64,000 nt of DNA from Silvibacterium acidisoli (GCA_022870745.1 CP085323.1:2170001-2234000), one strand, 5' to 3'. Positions 47,591 through 57,851 are shown, numbered from the stretch's first letter. Made by a program: numbers and translations. Notes: a model not told the origin generated them from the sequence alone.

Positions 47591-49048
47591 CTACTTCTTC
47601 TGGGATGCAGCCTTCTTCTGGGCATCCAGAAAGCGCCGTACCCGGTCGAGAGTACGCGCCTTGCCGAAGATCACCATGCTCTCCATCAGTGGTGGACTCA
47701 TGGTGCTGCCCGTCACGATGGCGCGCATCAGCATAAAATTCTCCTTCACTGACCATGACTGGGCCTCGCCCAGCTGCTTCAGCGCCGCTTCAATGCCGGA
47801 TGTCGTCCAGTCACAGCCTTCGAGCGCGGTAATCTGTTCAGCGACGAAGGCCAGAGTCTCCTCGATCGTGCGCTTCTTGGGCAGAAACACTTCCGGCGCG
47901 GGCGATACCTCGTCGGTGAAAAAGAAGTGCGTCAGGTTGCCGAACTGACCGAGCGTCTCGATGCGGGTCTGCGTCAGGGCGGCAATTTCCTTCAGGTACG
48001 TGTCGGAAAGAATTGTCGAACGCAGCGCCTCGTAAAAGCCTTCGGCAGAGAGTGCGCGAAGATATTCACCGTTAAGCCACTTCAGCTTGGTCAGGTCGAA
48101 AACCGGGCCGCCCAGGCTTATGTTCTTTACATCGAAGTGCTGGATCATCTCCTCGAGCGAGAACTTCTCAGCCGCGAACTGCTCCTGCGGCATGCCGCCG
48201 CCCATCAGGCCGAGGAAATTCAAAACCGCGTCCGGCAGAAAACCCGCCTGCCGGTAGTAAACGAGCGAGACCGGGTTTTTACGCTTCGAGATCTTGCTCT
48301 TGTCCTGGTTGCGCAACAGCGGCATGTGCCAGAAGCGCGGCTTCTGCCACCCAAAGAAGTCATAGAGCAGCACGTGCTTCGGCGTCGACGAGATCCACTC
48401 CTCGGCGCGGATCACATCGGTGATCTGCATCAGGTGGTCATCGACGACGTTTGCCAGGTGATAGGTCGGGAAGCCGTCGGACTTCATCAGCACCTGGTCG
48501 TCCACATTCGTGTGGTCGAAGGTGATCTCCCCGCGAAGCTCATCGCGAAAGGTTGTCGAACCATCGGGCACCTTCATGCGCACGGTGAACGGCTTGCCGG
48601 CGGCCAGATGATCCGCGATCGTTTCCGGTGACAGGTTGCGGCAGGTGCCGGCATATTTCGGAGGCTGCTTGGCGGCCATCTGCGCCTTGCGCGAGGCTTC
48701 CAGCTCCTCGGGCGTGCAGAAGCAGCGATACGCCGTGCCGTTGGCCAACAGAATCTCCGCGTGCTCGCGGTAAATCTCCGTGCGCTCCGACTGGCGATAG
48801 GGGCCGAACGGGCCGCCCACATCCGGACCCTCGTCCCAGGAGAGACCGAGCCACTTGAGAGCGTCGAAGATCATGTCCTCGGAGGTCGAGACGAAGCGGG
48901 TGCGGTCTGTATCCTCAATGCGCAGCACGAATTTGCCGCCGCGCTGACGGGCGTAAAGGAAATTAATCAGGCCAATGTAGGCGGTGCCTACATGCGGGTC
49001 GCCGGTAGGCGAAGGGGCAATGCGTACGCGAATATTCTCTTGTGTCAT
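47591..49048 (-). CDS. gltX: Glutamyl-tRNA synthetase
   Basis: A 485-residue class I synthetase charging tRNA-Glu (or, in organisms lacking GlnRS, also tRNA-Gln for later amidation). The HIGH-type motif is PSPTGDPHVGTAYIG and the KMSKS-type motif is KISKRKNP. The length and the all-helical C-terminal domain fit bacterial GltX. ATG 49048 (MTQENIRVRIAPSP) is preferred; a GTG at 49060 would add four residues. It diverges from the small zinc-ribbon gene. Specificity for one or both tRNAs is not decided by the motifs seen. Confidence 0.96.
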   Translation of the reverse strand: MTQENIRVRIAPSPTGDPHVGTAYIGLINFLYARQRGGKFVLRIEDTDRTRFVSTSEDMIFDALKWLGLSWDEGPDVGGPFGPYRQSERTEIYREHAEILLANGTAYRCFCTPEELEASRKAQMAAKQPPKYAGTCRNLSPETIADHLAAGKPFTVRMKVPDGSTTFRDELRGEITFDHTNVDDQVLMKSDGFPTYHLANVVDDHLMQITDVIRAEEWISSTPKHVLLYDFFGWQKPRFWHMPLLRNQDKSKISKRKNPVSLVYYRQAGFLPDAVLNFLGLMGGGMPQEQFAAEKFSLEEMIQHFDVKNISLGGPVFDLTKLKWLNGEYLRALSAEGFYEALRSTILSDTYLKEIAALTQTRIETLGQFGNLTHFFFTDEVSPAPEVFLPKKRTIEETLAFVAEQITALEGCDWTTSGIEAALKQLGEAQSWSVKENFMLMRAIVTGSTMSPPLMESMVIFGKARTLDRVRRFLDAQKKAASQKK

Positions 49049-49213
49049 GGTTTCCGACACTTGATGTTAGCAGTTTTGCGGCAGCTGCCTGGCGGTGTGA
49101 GCTCGAGGCTTTGAGGTCAGGCGCTGGCCGCGGACGAGCAGTGGCCTGATAGCTGACGTAACGACCTGATGACCGCGGTTCTCGCAGCAGGAAGAATCGG
49201 GTAAGCTGAGCAG

Positions 49214-49393
49214 GTGCAGACCGAGGACAGGACATCCACGACCCATGAGTCTTGTGGGGAGACGAGGCAGGAAACTGCCGCCGAGCACCATTCGGTCTAT
49301 TGTCCGAACTGCTCGGATCGTCTTTACGGGCATCGCTGCAAGCTCATCTGCCGCCGTTGCGGCTACTACCTGAGCTGCGCGGACTACTACTGA
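49214..49393 (+). CDS. Small zinc-ribbon protein (59 residues)
   Basis: A 59-residue protein too short for common size cut-offs but with strong internal evidence. The N-terminal half is polar. The C-terminal half holds a cysteine-rich module, CPNC at residues 30-33, then GHRCKLICRRCGYYLSCADYY with Cys at 42, 46, 49 and 54. This gives a two-knuckle zinc ribbon with a DYY end. An in-frame stop lies three codons before the GTG, so the start is fixed unless another start is used; the ribosome site is weak. Zinc ribbons of this size often bind nucleic acid or act as protein adaptors. It diverges from gltX and its end lies six bases from a convergent microprotein gene. Confidence 0.75.
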   Translation: MQTEDRTSTTHESCGETRQETAAEHHSVYCPNCSDRLYGHRCKLICRRCGYYLSCADYY

Positions 49394-49399
49394 AAATCT

Positions 49400-49564
49400 T
49401 TACTGACGCTGGCTGCGTTCGCGAAGCTGCTGGTTTGTGACCAGCAGCTCGCCGATCAGGCTCCGGAGCCGGGCATTTTCGGCCTCGAGCTCCCGGAGAC
49501 GGGCGTCCATTTGGACAATCGGGGACGCCTCATGCGTGCTGGGTGGGTTTTGGGTTGTCATCAT
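49400..49564 (-). CDS. Coiled-coil microprotein overlapping padR
   Basis: A 54-residue protein. Residues 17-50 form a strong leucine-zipper-like helix (ARLRELEAENARLRSLIGEL, then LVTNQQLRERSQ), preceded by a Pro/Thr-rich lead. Its ATG overlaps the padR stop codon as ATGA, so translation should be coupled to padR. A second in-frame ATG (49561) follows at once. The zipper suggests a dimer and, given the operon, possible interaction with PadR or with another protein. No family is recognised. Confidence 0.75.
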   Translation of the reverse strand: MMTTQNPPSTHEASPIVQMDARLRELEAENARLRSLIGELLVTNQQLRERSQRQ

Positions 49565-50175
49565 ACTCGCTCGATTTCCCGTGCGGCCGTGTCGATGATG
49601 TTCACGATCCGATTGATCTGCTCTTCGCTCAGGCTGCCCTGGCTCATCTTGAGCCTCAGAGCATATTTGCAGTTGTGCAGGGCGCGCATGATCTCCAGCA
49701 TCCGGCGACCGCCAAATGCCTTGCCAGCCTCCTGGATGCGCCCAAGCAGGCTGTCTATCCGCGATTTGTTTGCTTCAAGCTCGGTACGGCCGGCGTCTGT
49801 GATGGTGTAGAGCTTCTTGCCTCCTTCCTGGTTCACCGTGGCGAGACCTTCGTCTTCGAGCAGGTTCAGCGTAGGGTAGACCACTCCGGCGCTGGGAGAG
49901 TAAATGCCGCCCATCTGCTCGCCGATGCCCTTGATGATTTCGTAGCCATGGCTCGGCTTCTCGGCGATATAGCTGAGAATGACGAGGCGTAGGTCGCCGC
50001 TGTCGAAGAGGCGTCCGCCAAAGCGGCCTCCGAAACGCCCGCCAAATCCCTCGCGGCCATGGCGGCCGAACGCTTCGCCCATTTCGTTCCAGAATCCCTT
50101 ACGGCCGCGAAAATACGGTCCGTGGTGCCCGAATCCCCCTTCTTGCCTGCAATCTTCTCTGTATTTATCAAACAT
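49561..50175 (-). CDS. PadR-family transcriptional repressor with Gly-rich N-terminus
   Basis: A 204-residue regulator. The PadR winged helix spans about residues 58-135: RLVILSYIAEKPSHGYEII, GGIYSPSAGVVYPTLNLLED, GLATVNQEGGKKLYTITDAG. A C-terminal helical dimerisation arm follows. The first 55 residues are unusual: rich in Gly, Arg, Phe and His, with GGRFGGRFGGR repeats; comparable leads occur on some other PadR proteins. AAGGAG lies at good spacing before the ATG. PadR proteins usually repress a neighbouring gene and respond to small hydrophobic compounds or stress. The divergent small membrane gene and the overlapping microprotein are the likely partners. Confidence 0.93.
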   Translation of the reverse strand: MFDKYREDCRQEGGFGHHGPYFRGRKGFWNEMGEAFGRHGREGFGGRFGGRFGGRLFDSGDLRLVILSYIAEKPSHGYEIIKGIGEQMGGIYSPSAGVVYPTLNLLEDEGLATVNQEGGKKLYTITDAGRTELEANKSRIDSLLGRIQEAGKAFGGRRMLEIMRALHNCKYALRLKMSQGSLSEEQINRIVNIIDTAAREIERV

Positions 50176-50198
50176 GTTTCGATACTCCTTGATAGTTC

Positions 50199-50221
50199 TA
50201 AGATATATCTTAAGATGTATC
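50199..50221. promoter_or_regulatory. Tandem TAAGATRTATC repeats, PadR operator candidate
   Basis: TAAGATATATC (50199-50209) and TAAGATGTATC (50211-50221) form a direct repeat at 12-base spacing. The first copy lies within the 12-base palindrome AAGATATATCTT (50200-50211). The site lies between the divergent padR and small membrane gene, 24 bases upstream of padR. PadR autoregulation through such sites is usual. Confidence 0.6.
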
Positions 50222-50320
50222 GAAAAACAATCGGATTCGAGAAAAATTTCTTGCCTAGCTCATGGAAAATTGAGCAACTGTGCTCCTGCCATGGTGTTCC
50301 AAGGGGTTATGGAGATTCGT

Positions 50321-50560
50321 ATGGCGGAACAATCCGACTTCTGGAAAGGCGTCGTTACCGGGACACTGGTCGGGATGGCGATTGCGATTTATGCCAAGTG
50401 GGATCTGGACCGGCTTGGGTCGGGGATACCCGACTTCACAGAAGCCCAGATTGGGCTGCAGCCGGATATTGCTACGGAGCCCGTATTGAGGAGACCCGCA
50501 GAGGTGCTGAACTTTACCGAGGTTGCGGCACGGGCGGCAGCCTCGAATCCACCGGCTTAA
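50321..50560 (+). CDS. Small single-pass membrane protein divergent from padR
   Basis: A 79-residue protein with one N-terminal helix (FWKGVVTGTLVGMAIAIYAK) and a polar C-terminal part. GGAG lies six bases before the ATG at 50321; a long frame further upstream (to 49979) overlaps padR and is spurious. It is divergent from padR across the candidate operator, so it is the most likely repressed target. Function unknown. Confidence 0.75.
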   Translation: MAEQSDFWKGVVTGTLVGMAIAIYAKWDLDRLGSGIPDFTEAQIGLQPDIATEPVLRRPAEVLNFTEVAARAAASNPPA

Positions 50561-50563
50561 GGC

Positions 50564-51106
50564 TCAATCCTGGCTATAGCGGGGCTTTGAACTCCGCGGA
50601 GTGGACCGGTAGCTGACAGTGGTTGTCTCCTGCTGATTGCCACTGTGGAGCACGAGCGTGCCGTGCAGCAGATAGAACCCGGTCTCTACCGGGGACGCAG
50701 CTTCCCCGCGCGTAATGACACCGTCGAAGGAATACCACATGCCATGTACCTGCTTTGTGGTGAAACGAATCTGCCTGCCGCCAAGAGTGGTCTGATCGAA
50801 GAAAAAGGTCAGGGTGCTCTCGCGTTCAACCAGCCGGGTGATGTAACCATCGAGCCGGTTGTTTTCAATGGTGATCTCGACGACCGAGCCTTCCTCGTCA
50901 ATCATGTACTCACCGGATGCGTCAGGCGGCAATGAGGAGATTCCGCTGAGTTTTGCGACCGTGGCCGACTGACGTTCTGAAGCGGCGTCGCTGCGGTGGT
51001 GAAGCGATGGAGAGGTTTGAGTAGCGCTGCTTTGCCCAAAGGCAGAGAGCGGAGACAGGGCGCAGGCCACGATCGTTACCGCATAGAGTGGTCTGCGCCT
51101 GCTCAT
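50564..51106 (-). CDS. Secreted hypothetical protein
   Basis: A 180-residue exported protein: signal peptide MSRRRPLYAVTIVACALSPL with cleavage near AFGQ, then a Ser/Thr-rich linker and a compact beta-rich domain (GEYMIDEEGSVVEITIENNR, ESTLTFFFDQTTLGGRQIRF, GVITRGEAASPVETGFYLLH). It begins 12 bases after the M28 peptidase stop, with GGGAG before the ATG, so the two are probably co-transcribed. No family recognised. Confidence 0.78.
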   Translation of the reverse strand: MSRRRPLYAVTIVACALSPLSAFGQSSATQTSPSLHHRSDAASERQSATVAKLSGISSLPPDASGEYMIDEEGSVVEITIENNRLDGYITRLVERESTLTFFFDQTTLGGRQIRFTTKQVHGMWYSFDGVITRGEAASPVETGFYLLHGTLVLHSGNQQETTTVSYRSTPRSSKPRYSQD

Positions 51107-51118
51107 CTGTTTTTCTCC

Positions 51119-52798
51119 CTAAAATCCACCCTCGCTCTTTTTGCGAGCGGCTTCAAACTCATCACCCTTTTGCCAGCCGATGGGCTTGCCGAGGGTCGAT
51201 GCCTGCCACCCAAGTATGAACCCGAAGCGTGCAAGTTTGGCATCGCCGCTAAAGTCCCAATCTTCCTTAAATTCGTCAGAAGGCTGGTGGTAATGGTGCG
51301 CGGTGTAATCTTCGTCCTGGGCCTTGCCCCAGGCGGCGTCATGCCCTTCGAAGAGCGTGCCTTCATCGATTGAGAATGACGGGATGCCGACACGTGCGAA
51401 GCTGAAGTGGTCGGAGCGGTAATAATGCCCGGCTCCCGGGAACTGATCCGGCTGCAGGGTCAGGTGGAAGGCCTTGGCGGTCGCCTCGACTTCTGGATAG
51501 AAACTCGTCCGCTCGGCTCCACTCACATCGGCCGAGGAGGGAATCCCCAACGGCGCCAGCGCGTCGTAATTCAGGTCGAGAGCAATCTGCCCAGCCGGAA
51601 CTGGTGGGTGCATGCCCAGATACTGTGAGCCGAGCAATCCCTGTTCCTCTGCCGTGACCGAAGCGAAATAGACCGAGTGCGGTGGCTTCACGGGCGAGTC
51701 GGCAAAGGCCCGCGCCAGCTCCAGCAGCACGCCGCAGCCGGTTCCATTGTCCACGGCTCCGTTGTAGATCTTGTCGCCCTTAAGTGTGGAGTCGATGCCC
51801 AGGTGGTCGTAGTGGGCCGAGTAGATGACGGCCTGCCCAGGAGCCTTGGTCGCCCCAGGCAGCTCCGCAATCACATTGTCTGACTCGTAACGGCGAACCT
51901 TGCTGACGACGTGAGCTTTCAGCCGGACCGGCAATTCGAAGGACTTGAAGCCCGGCTTGCCGGCGGCGACGATCTCGTCATCCATATTTTTTCCGGCCAT
52001 TGCCATCAGCTTGCGGGCTACGTCGAGCTGTATCCAGCTGGCGGCCTTGAGAGTCGCATCCGGATCATCCTTCAGGTACGACTTCTCTACTGCCTGCGAG
52101 TTGCGAACGACCTCCCAGGGATAGCTGGCGAGGTCGGTCCGGTGAATGATCAGCACGCCGACCGCGCCGCGTCGTGCTGCTTCTTCGTACTTATAGGTCC
52201 AACGGCCGTAGTAGGTCATCGTCTTGCCCTTGAAAAAAGCAGGGTCGTTCGACGGAGGCTGGTTCACGATGACGAGCAGGATCTTGCCTTTGACGTCTAT
52301 GCCGTCAAAGTCATTCCAGTGATACTCCGGAGCGTTGATGCCGTAGCCGGCGAATACGATCGGCGCATCGATCTCGGCGGATTCGTTACCGGTCTGGTCC
52401 TTGGTCACGATGTCCTCGCCATAAGAGAGGTCCAGGGCCTTGCCGTGTTCTGGCTGGAAGGTGAATTTCGTCTGGTCCTCGACGGTATGCACGGCATAAA
52501 GCGGCACCTTCTGGAAGTAGGTTCCGTTATCGCCGGCGGGCTTCAGCCCATCGAGCGCGAACTGTGTCGCGATGTACTGGGCGGCAATGTCGCCTCCGCG
52601 CGTACCGGGGCCGCGGCCCTCAAGCAGGTCGCCTGCAAGGTAGCGGACATGCGCCCGGATCTTTTGCGGATCGATCGATTCAGCCGCTTTCCGTGCGGCA
52701 GGCGGAACACCCGGAACCGCAGGCACATCGGCCTGCTGGGCGATCAGGATGGTGGAAGAGAACGTAGCGAAGGCGGCGAAGGCGAGGAGTTTTTTCAT
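51119..52798 (-). CDS. M28-family exported metallopeptidase with PA domain
   Basis: A 559-residue secreted zinc aminopeptidase-type enzyme. The signal peptide (MKKLLAFAAFATFSSTILIA) begins at ATG 52798; the frame extends upstream, but this is the clear start. A protease-associated (PA) domain lies around residues 140-250 (DAPIVFAGYGINAPEYHWND). The catalytic domain shows the dinuclear zinc ligands: YSAHYDHLG (about 326), AVDNGTGCGVLLELA (about 345), VTAEEQGLLGSQYL (about 378), and a late SDHFSFARVGIPSF. It should trim peptides in the periplasm or outside the cell. It is co-directional with mutY (56 bases upstream). Confidence 0.93.
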   Translation of the reverse strand: MKKLLAFAAFATFSSTILIAQQADVPAVPGVPPAARKAAESIDPQKIRAHVRYLAGDLLEGRGPGTRGGDIAAQYIATQFALDGLKPAGDNGTYFQKVPLYAVHTVEDQTKFTFQPEHGKALDLSYGEDIVTKDQTGNESAEIDAPIVFAGYGINAPEYHWNDFDGIDVKGKILLVIVNQPPSNDPAFFKGKTMTYYGRWTYKYEEAARRGAVGVLIIHRTDLASYPWEVVRNSQAVEKSYLKDDPDATLKAASWIQLDVARKLMAMAGKNMDDEIVAAGKPGFKSFELPVRLKAHVVSKVRRYESDNVIAELPGATKAPGQAVIYSAHYDHLGIDSTLKGDKIYNGAVDNGTGCGVLLELARAFADSPVKPPHSVYFASVTAEEQGLLGSQYLGMHPPVPAGQIALDLNYDALAPLGIPSSADVSGAERTSFYPEVEATAKAFHLTLQPDQFPGAGHYYRSDHFSFARVGIPSFSIDEGTLFEGHDAAWGKAQDEDYTAHHYHQPSDEFKEDWDFSGDAKLARFGFILGWQASTLGKPIGWQKGDEFEAARKKSEGGF

Positions 52799-52854
52799 GG
52801 CGATCTTCGGTTTATTGAAAGATACGTCAAAACAGCACCTGCCGCACGATGCTT

Positions 52855-53970
52855 TCAGAGCTGGTGTTTCACAAGAATGACAGGGCCGGCACCCGTGTAT
52901 CCGGGAAGAGCCTTCAATCGCTTCAACACTTTTCGGGCAAGGCCGGTGAGTGGCAGCTCGTGCAGTTCGCGTACCTTTACCCACCGCCGTGCTCCTGCCC
53001 CGCTTGGCAGGCTGCCTTCGCGCTCGGTCTCGAAGCCGTAGATGGTGACGTAATAGTTGGTCACGGTGATGGAGTGGCGCACGTCCATCAGCCTTGTTTC
53101 CTGCTCGTTCGTCTCAGGGTCGATCTCAGGCAGTTCCCACATGCCCGGCATCAGCGAGGCGCCGGCGGGCCGCTGCTCCAGTAGAATCTCCGCCTCCTCG
53201 GCCAGGGCGCGCAGGCTGCGAACGCGCGGCTTTGCCTTGGGCTCCCTGCGCACGAAGGCGTAGGCGGCCTTGCGGCTGCGCATGCGGGTCCGCTCCGCAA
53301 TGGCGTGTTCGCCGCGGGTGAGGCAAAGATGCTGGACGGGGCATTGCAGGCATAGCGGGTTGCGAGGCAGGCAGATGGTCGCTCCCAGCTCCATCATGCC
53401 CTGGTTGAAATCTCCAGGGCGCAGAGGGTCGAGCAGGGTGAGTGCGGCATCGCGGATGCGGGCTGCGCTGGCGCGGGGGCCGCGAATGGCCAGCTCGTCT
53501 ACCTCTGACCATCCATGCAGGCGCATGACCACACGCTCTACGTTGCCATCGACACAGGCGATGGCCTCTCCGAAGCCGATACTGGCGATCGCTGCGGATG
53601 TGTACTCTCCGATGCCGGGCAGTTTGCGCAGCGCTACGGAGCTGTCGGGCAGCTTGCCTTCCATCTCGGCAGCAGCGAGCTTTGCTGCCTTGTGCAGCAT
53701 GCGGGCGCGCCGGTAATAACCAAGCCCGCTCCAGCAGGCGAGAACGGCATCTTCCTCGGAGGCAGCCAAGGCTGTCAGGGTCGGAAAGCGCTCCATAAAC
53801 CGGTGGTAGTGCTCGATGACTGCGGCCACCCGCGTCTGCTGGAGCATGATCTCCGATACCCAGATGGCATAGGGATCAGTGGTGCGCCGCCAGGGCAGGT
53901 CGCGAGCGTTTTCGTCGAACCAGGCCAGCAGGCTTTTGCGAAATTGCCTAGGTTCAGGGCCCAATGTCAT
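52855..53970 (-). CDS. mutY: A/G-specific adenine DNA glycosylase
   Basis: A 371-residue base-excision repair enzyme removing adenine opposite 8-oxoguanine. The catalytic Glu is in VSEIMLQQTRV. The helix-hairpin-helix is LPGIGEYTSAAIASI, and the catalytic Asp is in ACVDGNVERV. The iron-sulfur cluster loop has the exact C-x6-C-x2-C-x5-C spacing (CLPRNPLCLQCPVQHLC). A C-terminal NUDIX-like domain that recognises 8-oxoG follows (LMPGMWELPEID). ATG 53970 fits the family N-terminus; the frame runs on upstream through a dispersed repeat, which is not coding. Followed by the M28 gene. Confidence 0.95.
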   Translation of the reverse strand: MTLGPEPRQFRKSLLAWFDENARDLPWRRTTDPYAIWVSEIMLQQTRVAAVIEHYHRFMERFPTLTALAASEEDAVLACWSGLGYYRRARMLHKAAKLAAAEMEGKLPDSSVALRKLPGIGEYTSAAIASIGFGEAIACVDGNVERVVMRLHGWSEVDELAIRGPRASAARIRDAALTLLDPLRPGDFNQGMMELGATICLPRNPLCLQCPVQHLCLTRGEHAIAERTRMRSRKAAYAFVRREPKAKPRVRSLRALAEEAEILLEQRPAGASLMPGMWELPEIDPETNEQETRLMDVRHSITVTNYYVTIYGFETEREGSLPSGAGARRWVKVRELHELPLTGLARKVLKRLKALPGYTGAGPVILVKHQL

Positions 53971-54073
53971 GTTGGCATTGTAACGGTCGGCTGTTGGATT
54001 TGACTTGATCAACTGGGAAGCGTTCAGCATGATTTCGGCTGCGGGATTGGAATTTTCGCCCGGCGGGCATCGA

Positions 54074-54098
54074 GATTCCTCGCTCCGTTCGGAAGGAC
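54074..54098. repeat. Third copy of the dispersed GTCATTCCG-type repeat
   Basis: GATTCCTCGCTCCGTTCGGA followed by AGGAC matches the reverse complement of the elements at 20480-20562. It lies in the gap between mutY and the radical SAM gene. Confidence 0.7.
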
Positions 54099-54126
54099 AA
54101 TTGAGGGGATAGTCTCCGTAGGAGAA

Positions 54127-54159
54127 ACAAGAAGGCCACCCATCGGGTGGCCTTCTTGT
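54127..54159 (-). terminator. Terminator after the radical SAM gene
   Basis: A perfect 15-base stem (ACAAGAAGGCCACCC with its complement) around an ATC loop. On the minus strand it ends in TTCTTGTTTCTCC. It lies 35 bases past the radical SAM stop. Confidence 0.88.
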
Positions 54160-54193
54160 GCGGCGAAGCCGCGTGTTACTGGACGCGCAGTCC

Positions 54194-56287
<2,094 letters not shown>

Positions 56288-56351
56288 TGTGTCAATCTCC
56301 TATTGCTCGTCTGAGTGTCCGCCCGTCTTCCGAGCGGTATGAAGCGAAAAT

Positions 56352-56476
56352 TTACCGGCTGTACGGGATCACCGACGCCTCAAGATCTTCATGGCAAACT
56401 ACTGCACTCTGAAGACTTTATCAGGATCAAGGATAGGCGTCAGCCGGTGGGAGTGAAATGATTACCGGCTGAACGG
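56352..56476. promoter_or_regulatory. Repeated TTACCGGCTGWACGG motif upstream of the radical SAM gene
   Basis: TTACCGGCTGTACGG (56352-56366) recurs as TTACCGGCTGAACGG (56462-56476). An inverted CAGCCGGT at 56441-56448 pairs with ACCGGCTG at 56464-56471. The motif copies are about 110 bases apart in the non-coding region upstream of the radical SAM start. Confidence 0.4.
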
Positions 56477-56498
56477 TGAAAATATGCACCCGGATGGG

Positions 56499-56529
56499 GA
56501 TACCTGCCTCCGAATGGGAGGCAGGTATC
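56499..56529 (-). terminator. Hairpin at the end of the 56528 gene
   Basis: GATACCTGCCTCC (56499-56511) pairs perfectly with GGAGGCAGGTATC (56517-56529). The stop codon of the upstream minus-strand gene falls inside it. No good T-tract follows, so it may stabilise the mRNA end rather than terminate. Confidence 0.55.
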
Positions 56530-57373
56530 AGGGCTGGTCGTGATGGCGGCGAAATACCCGGTCACGGATATCAGGCCAGAACTCGAGCAGCAGGTTGTCG
56601 CCGACCCCGCCCAGCATGGAGTAACCCCACGTGCGGAAGATGACTCCATTATTGATGCTGGCCGAGGGGTAATAGGCCTGCGTCAGTAGCGCGCCTCCCA
56701 GGCGGCCGAGGGTGTCGGAGTAGTCGATTCCGCGGAGTCCGCTGTTGCGGCGGTCGACGAAGACGCGTTCCGCAGCATAAAGTGCGCGGTTTTTCACGCC
56801 CCCCGAGGCCATACGGAAGTAACGGGGATCTTCGTGCGCGATCGTGGGCACAAGGCTGTCTGAAAAGAAGCGCATGCTGGCGTCGCGGAGCATGGCCGCG
56901 CCAAAGCGCTCCCCGAATGCCGGGGCATCATTGCCGTACTTGGGGTCGCCGCCAATCATGTGCGAATAGCCGGCACCGATCGCCGCAGGCAGAATGCTGA
57001 TCGGGTTGATCTCCTCATGCAGCCAGAACACCATCTTGTCTTTGGTCGTCAGATGGGGAACCTTGTCGCCCGGATCAAGGACGCCGTGCCATTTCGAGAT
57101 GTGGTAGCGGCTCGCATTGGCCTTGTGCTCGGGCACTGGGCCGGTGACCGTACCGGACGGAGTCACAGTAGGCAACTGGGGCTGGGATGCAGCTTGCGGC
57201 GCGTCCGGCAATGAGCTGGAGGGCGCATCCGGATTAACTGGGCTAATGTCCGGGGCTGTCGCTGCGATTGCGGAGTGGGTTGCGTCCGTTACGGTCTGGG
57301 CGGGTGCAATTGAGAATGTGGCGAGCAAAACCACCGGCAGAAATTGAAGGCGCATGAAGCGATACGTCGCCAT
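56528..57373 (-). CDS. Exported hypothetical protein
   Basis: A 281-residue exported protein. A signal peptide (MRLQFLPVVLLATFSIAPAQ if started at ATG 57355) is followed by a Pro/Ala/Ser-rich linker with PDAPSSSLPDAPQAAS, then a domain of about 190 residues with FWLHEEINPISILPAAIGAG, DPKYGNDAPAFGERFGAAML and a glycine-rich end. The look is that of an acidobacterial envelope protein. Neither start (57373 or 57355) has a good ribosome site. No function assigned. Confidence 0.75.
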   Translation of the reverse strand: MATYRFMRLQFLPVVLLATFSIAPAQTVTDATHSAIAATAPDISPVNPDAPSSSLPDAPQAASQPQLPTVTPSGTVTGPVPEHKANASRYHISKWHGVLDPGDKVPHLTTKDKMVFWLHEEINPISILPAAIGAGYSHMIGGDPKYGNDAPAFGERFGAAMLRDASMRFFSDSLVPTIAHEDPRYFRMASGGVKNRALYAAERVFVDRRNSGLRGIDYSDTLGRLGGALLTQAYYPSASINNGVIFRTWGYSMLGGVGDNLLLEFWPDIRDRVFRRHHDQP

Positions 57374-57629
57374 GTGATGTATGAGATACCTCAGTTTGCT
57401 GATCGACAGCCCGGACGGTTTGTTGTCTAGCCGGGATTCGCCAAGTCTAGATAAATGTTCAAGCTGTGGATATGAGCAATTTTTTGTGGTGCAGGATGCA
57501 TCGGATCGAAAGATTCTGAGGCCAACAGAGCTGGTGAGTTACTCATCGGGTTCGGAAACGCCTCCATCGATTGATTCTGTTTCTGCGCTTACCGATACTT
57601 AGCTTGGGATACTTGCGTCAGGAGGTTTG

Positions 57630-57851
57630 ATGGAACAGCCGCGCGGTGGATTCGAAGACTTCGGACGCAAGGTCGATGAGAAGTTCAGCAAGGCGACCCC
57701 GAAAATAGAAGAAGAGGTGCGAAAGGTCATCGCATACCTCAATGACGAGGTTGTTCCCAGCGTTCGCGAGAACTCCTCGAAGGCCCTGCGCGCGGCAGCC
57801 GAACAGCTCACCCGCCTGGCCGAACACATGGACCGGAATACCCGGAAGTAG
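57630..57851 (+). CDS. Small helical hypothetical protein
   Basis: A 73-residue soluble protein, almost wholly helical and charged (FEDFGRKVDEKFSKATPKIE, SSKALRAAAEQLTRLAEHM). A strong AGGAGG lies at good spacing before ATG 57630. It is 17 bases upstream of the rlpA-like gene and should be co-transcribed with it. No family recognised. Confidence 0.75.
   Translation: MEQPRGGFEDFGRKVDEKFSKATPKIEEEVRKVIAYLNDEVVPSVRENSSKALRAAAEQLTRLAEHMDRNTRK

Noticed and set aside
49979-50560. 193-codon plus-strand frame covering the padR 5' half
   Set aside because: The first two-thirds are Pro/Arg shadow sequence of padR; only the part from 50321 has a ribosome site and coding character.
57381-57602. 73-codon plus-strand frame with a CxxC
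   Set aside because: No ribosome binding site, odd composition and no relation to neighbours.
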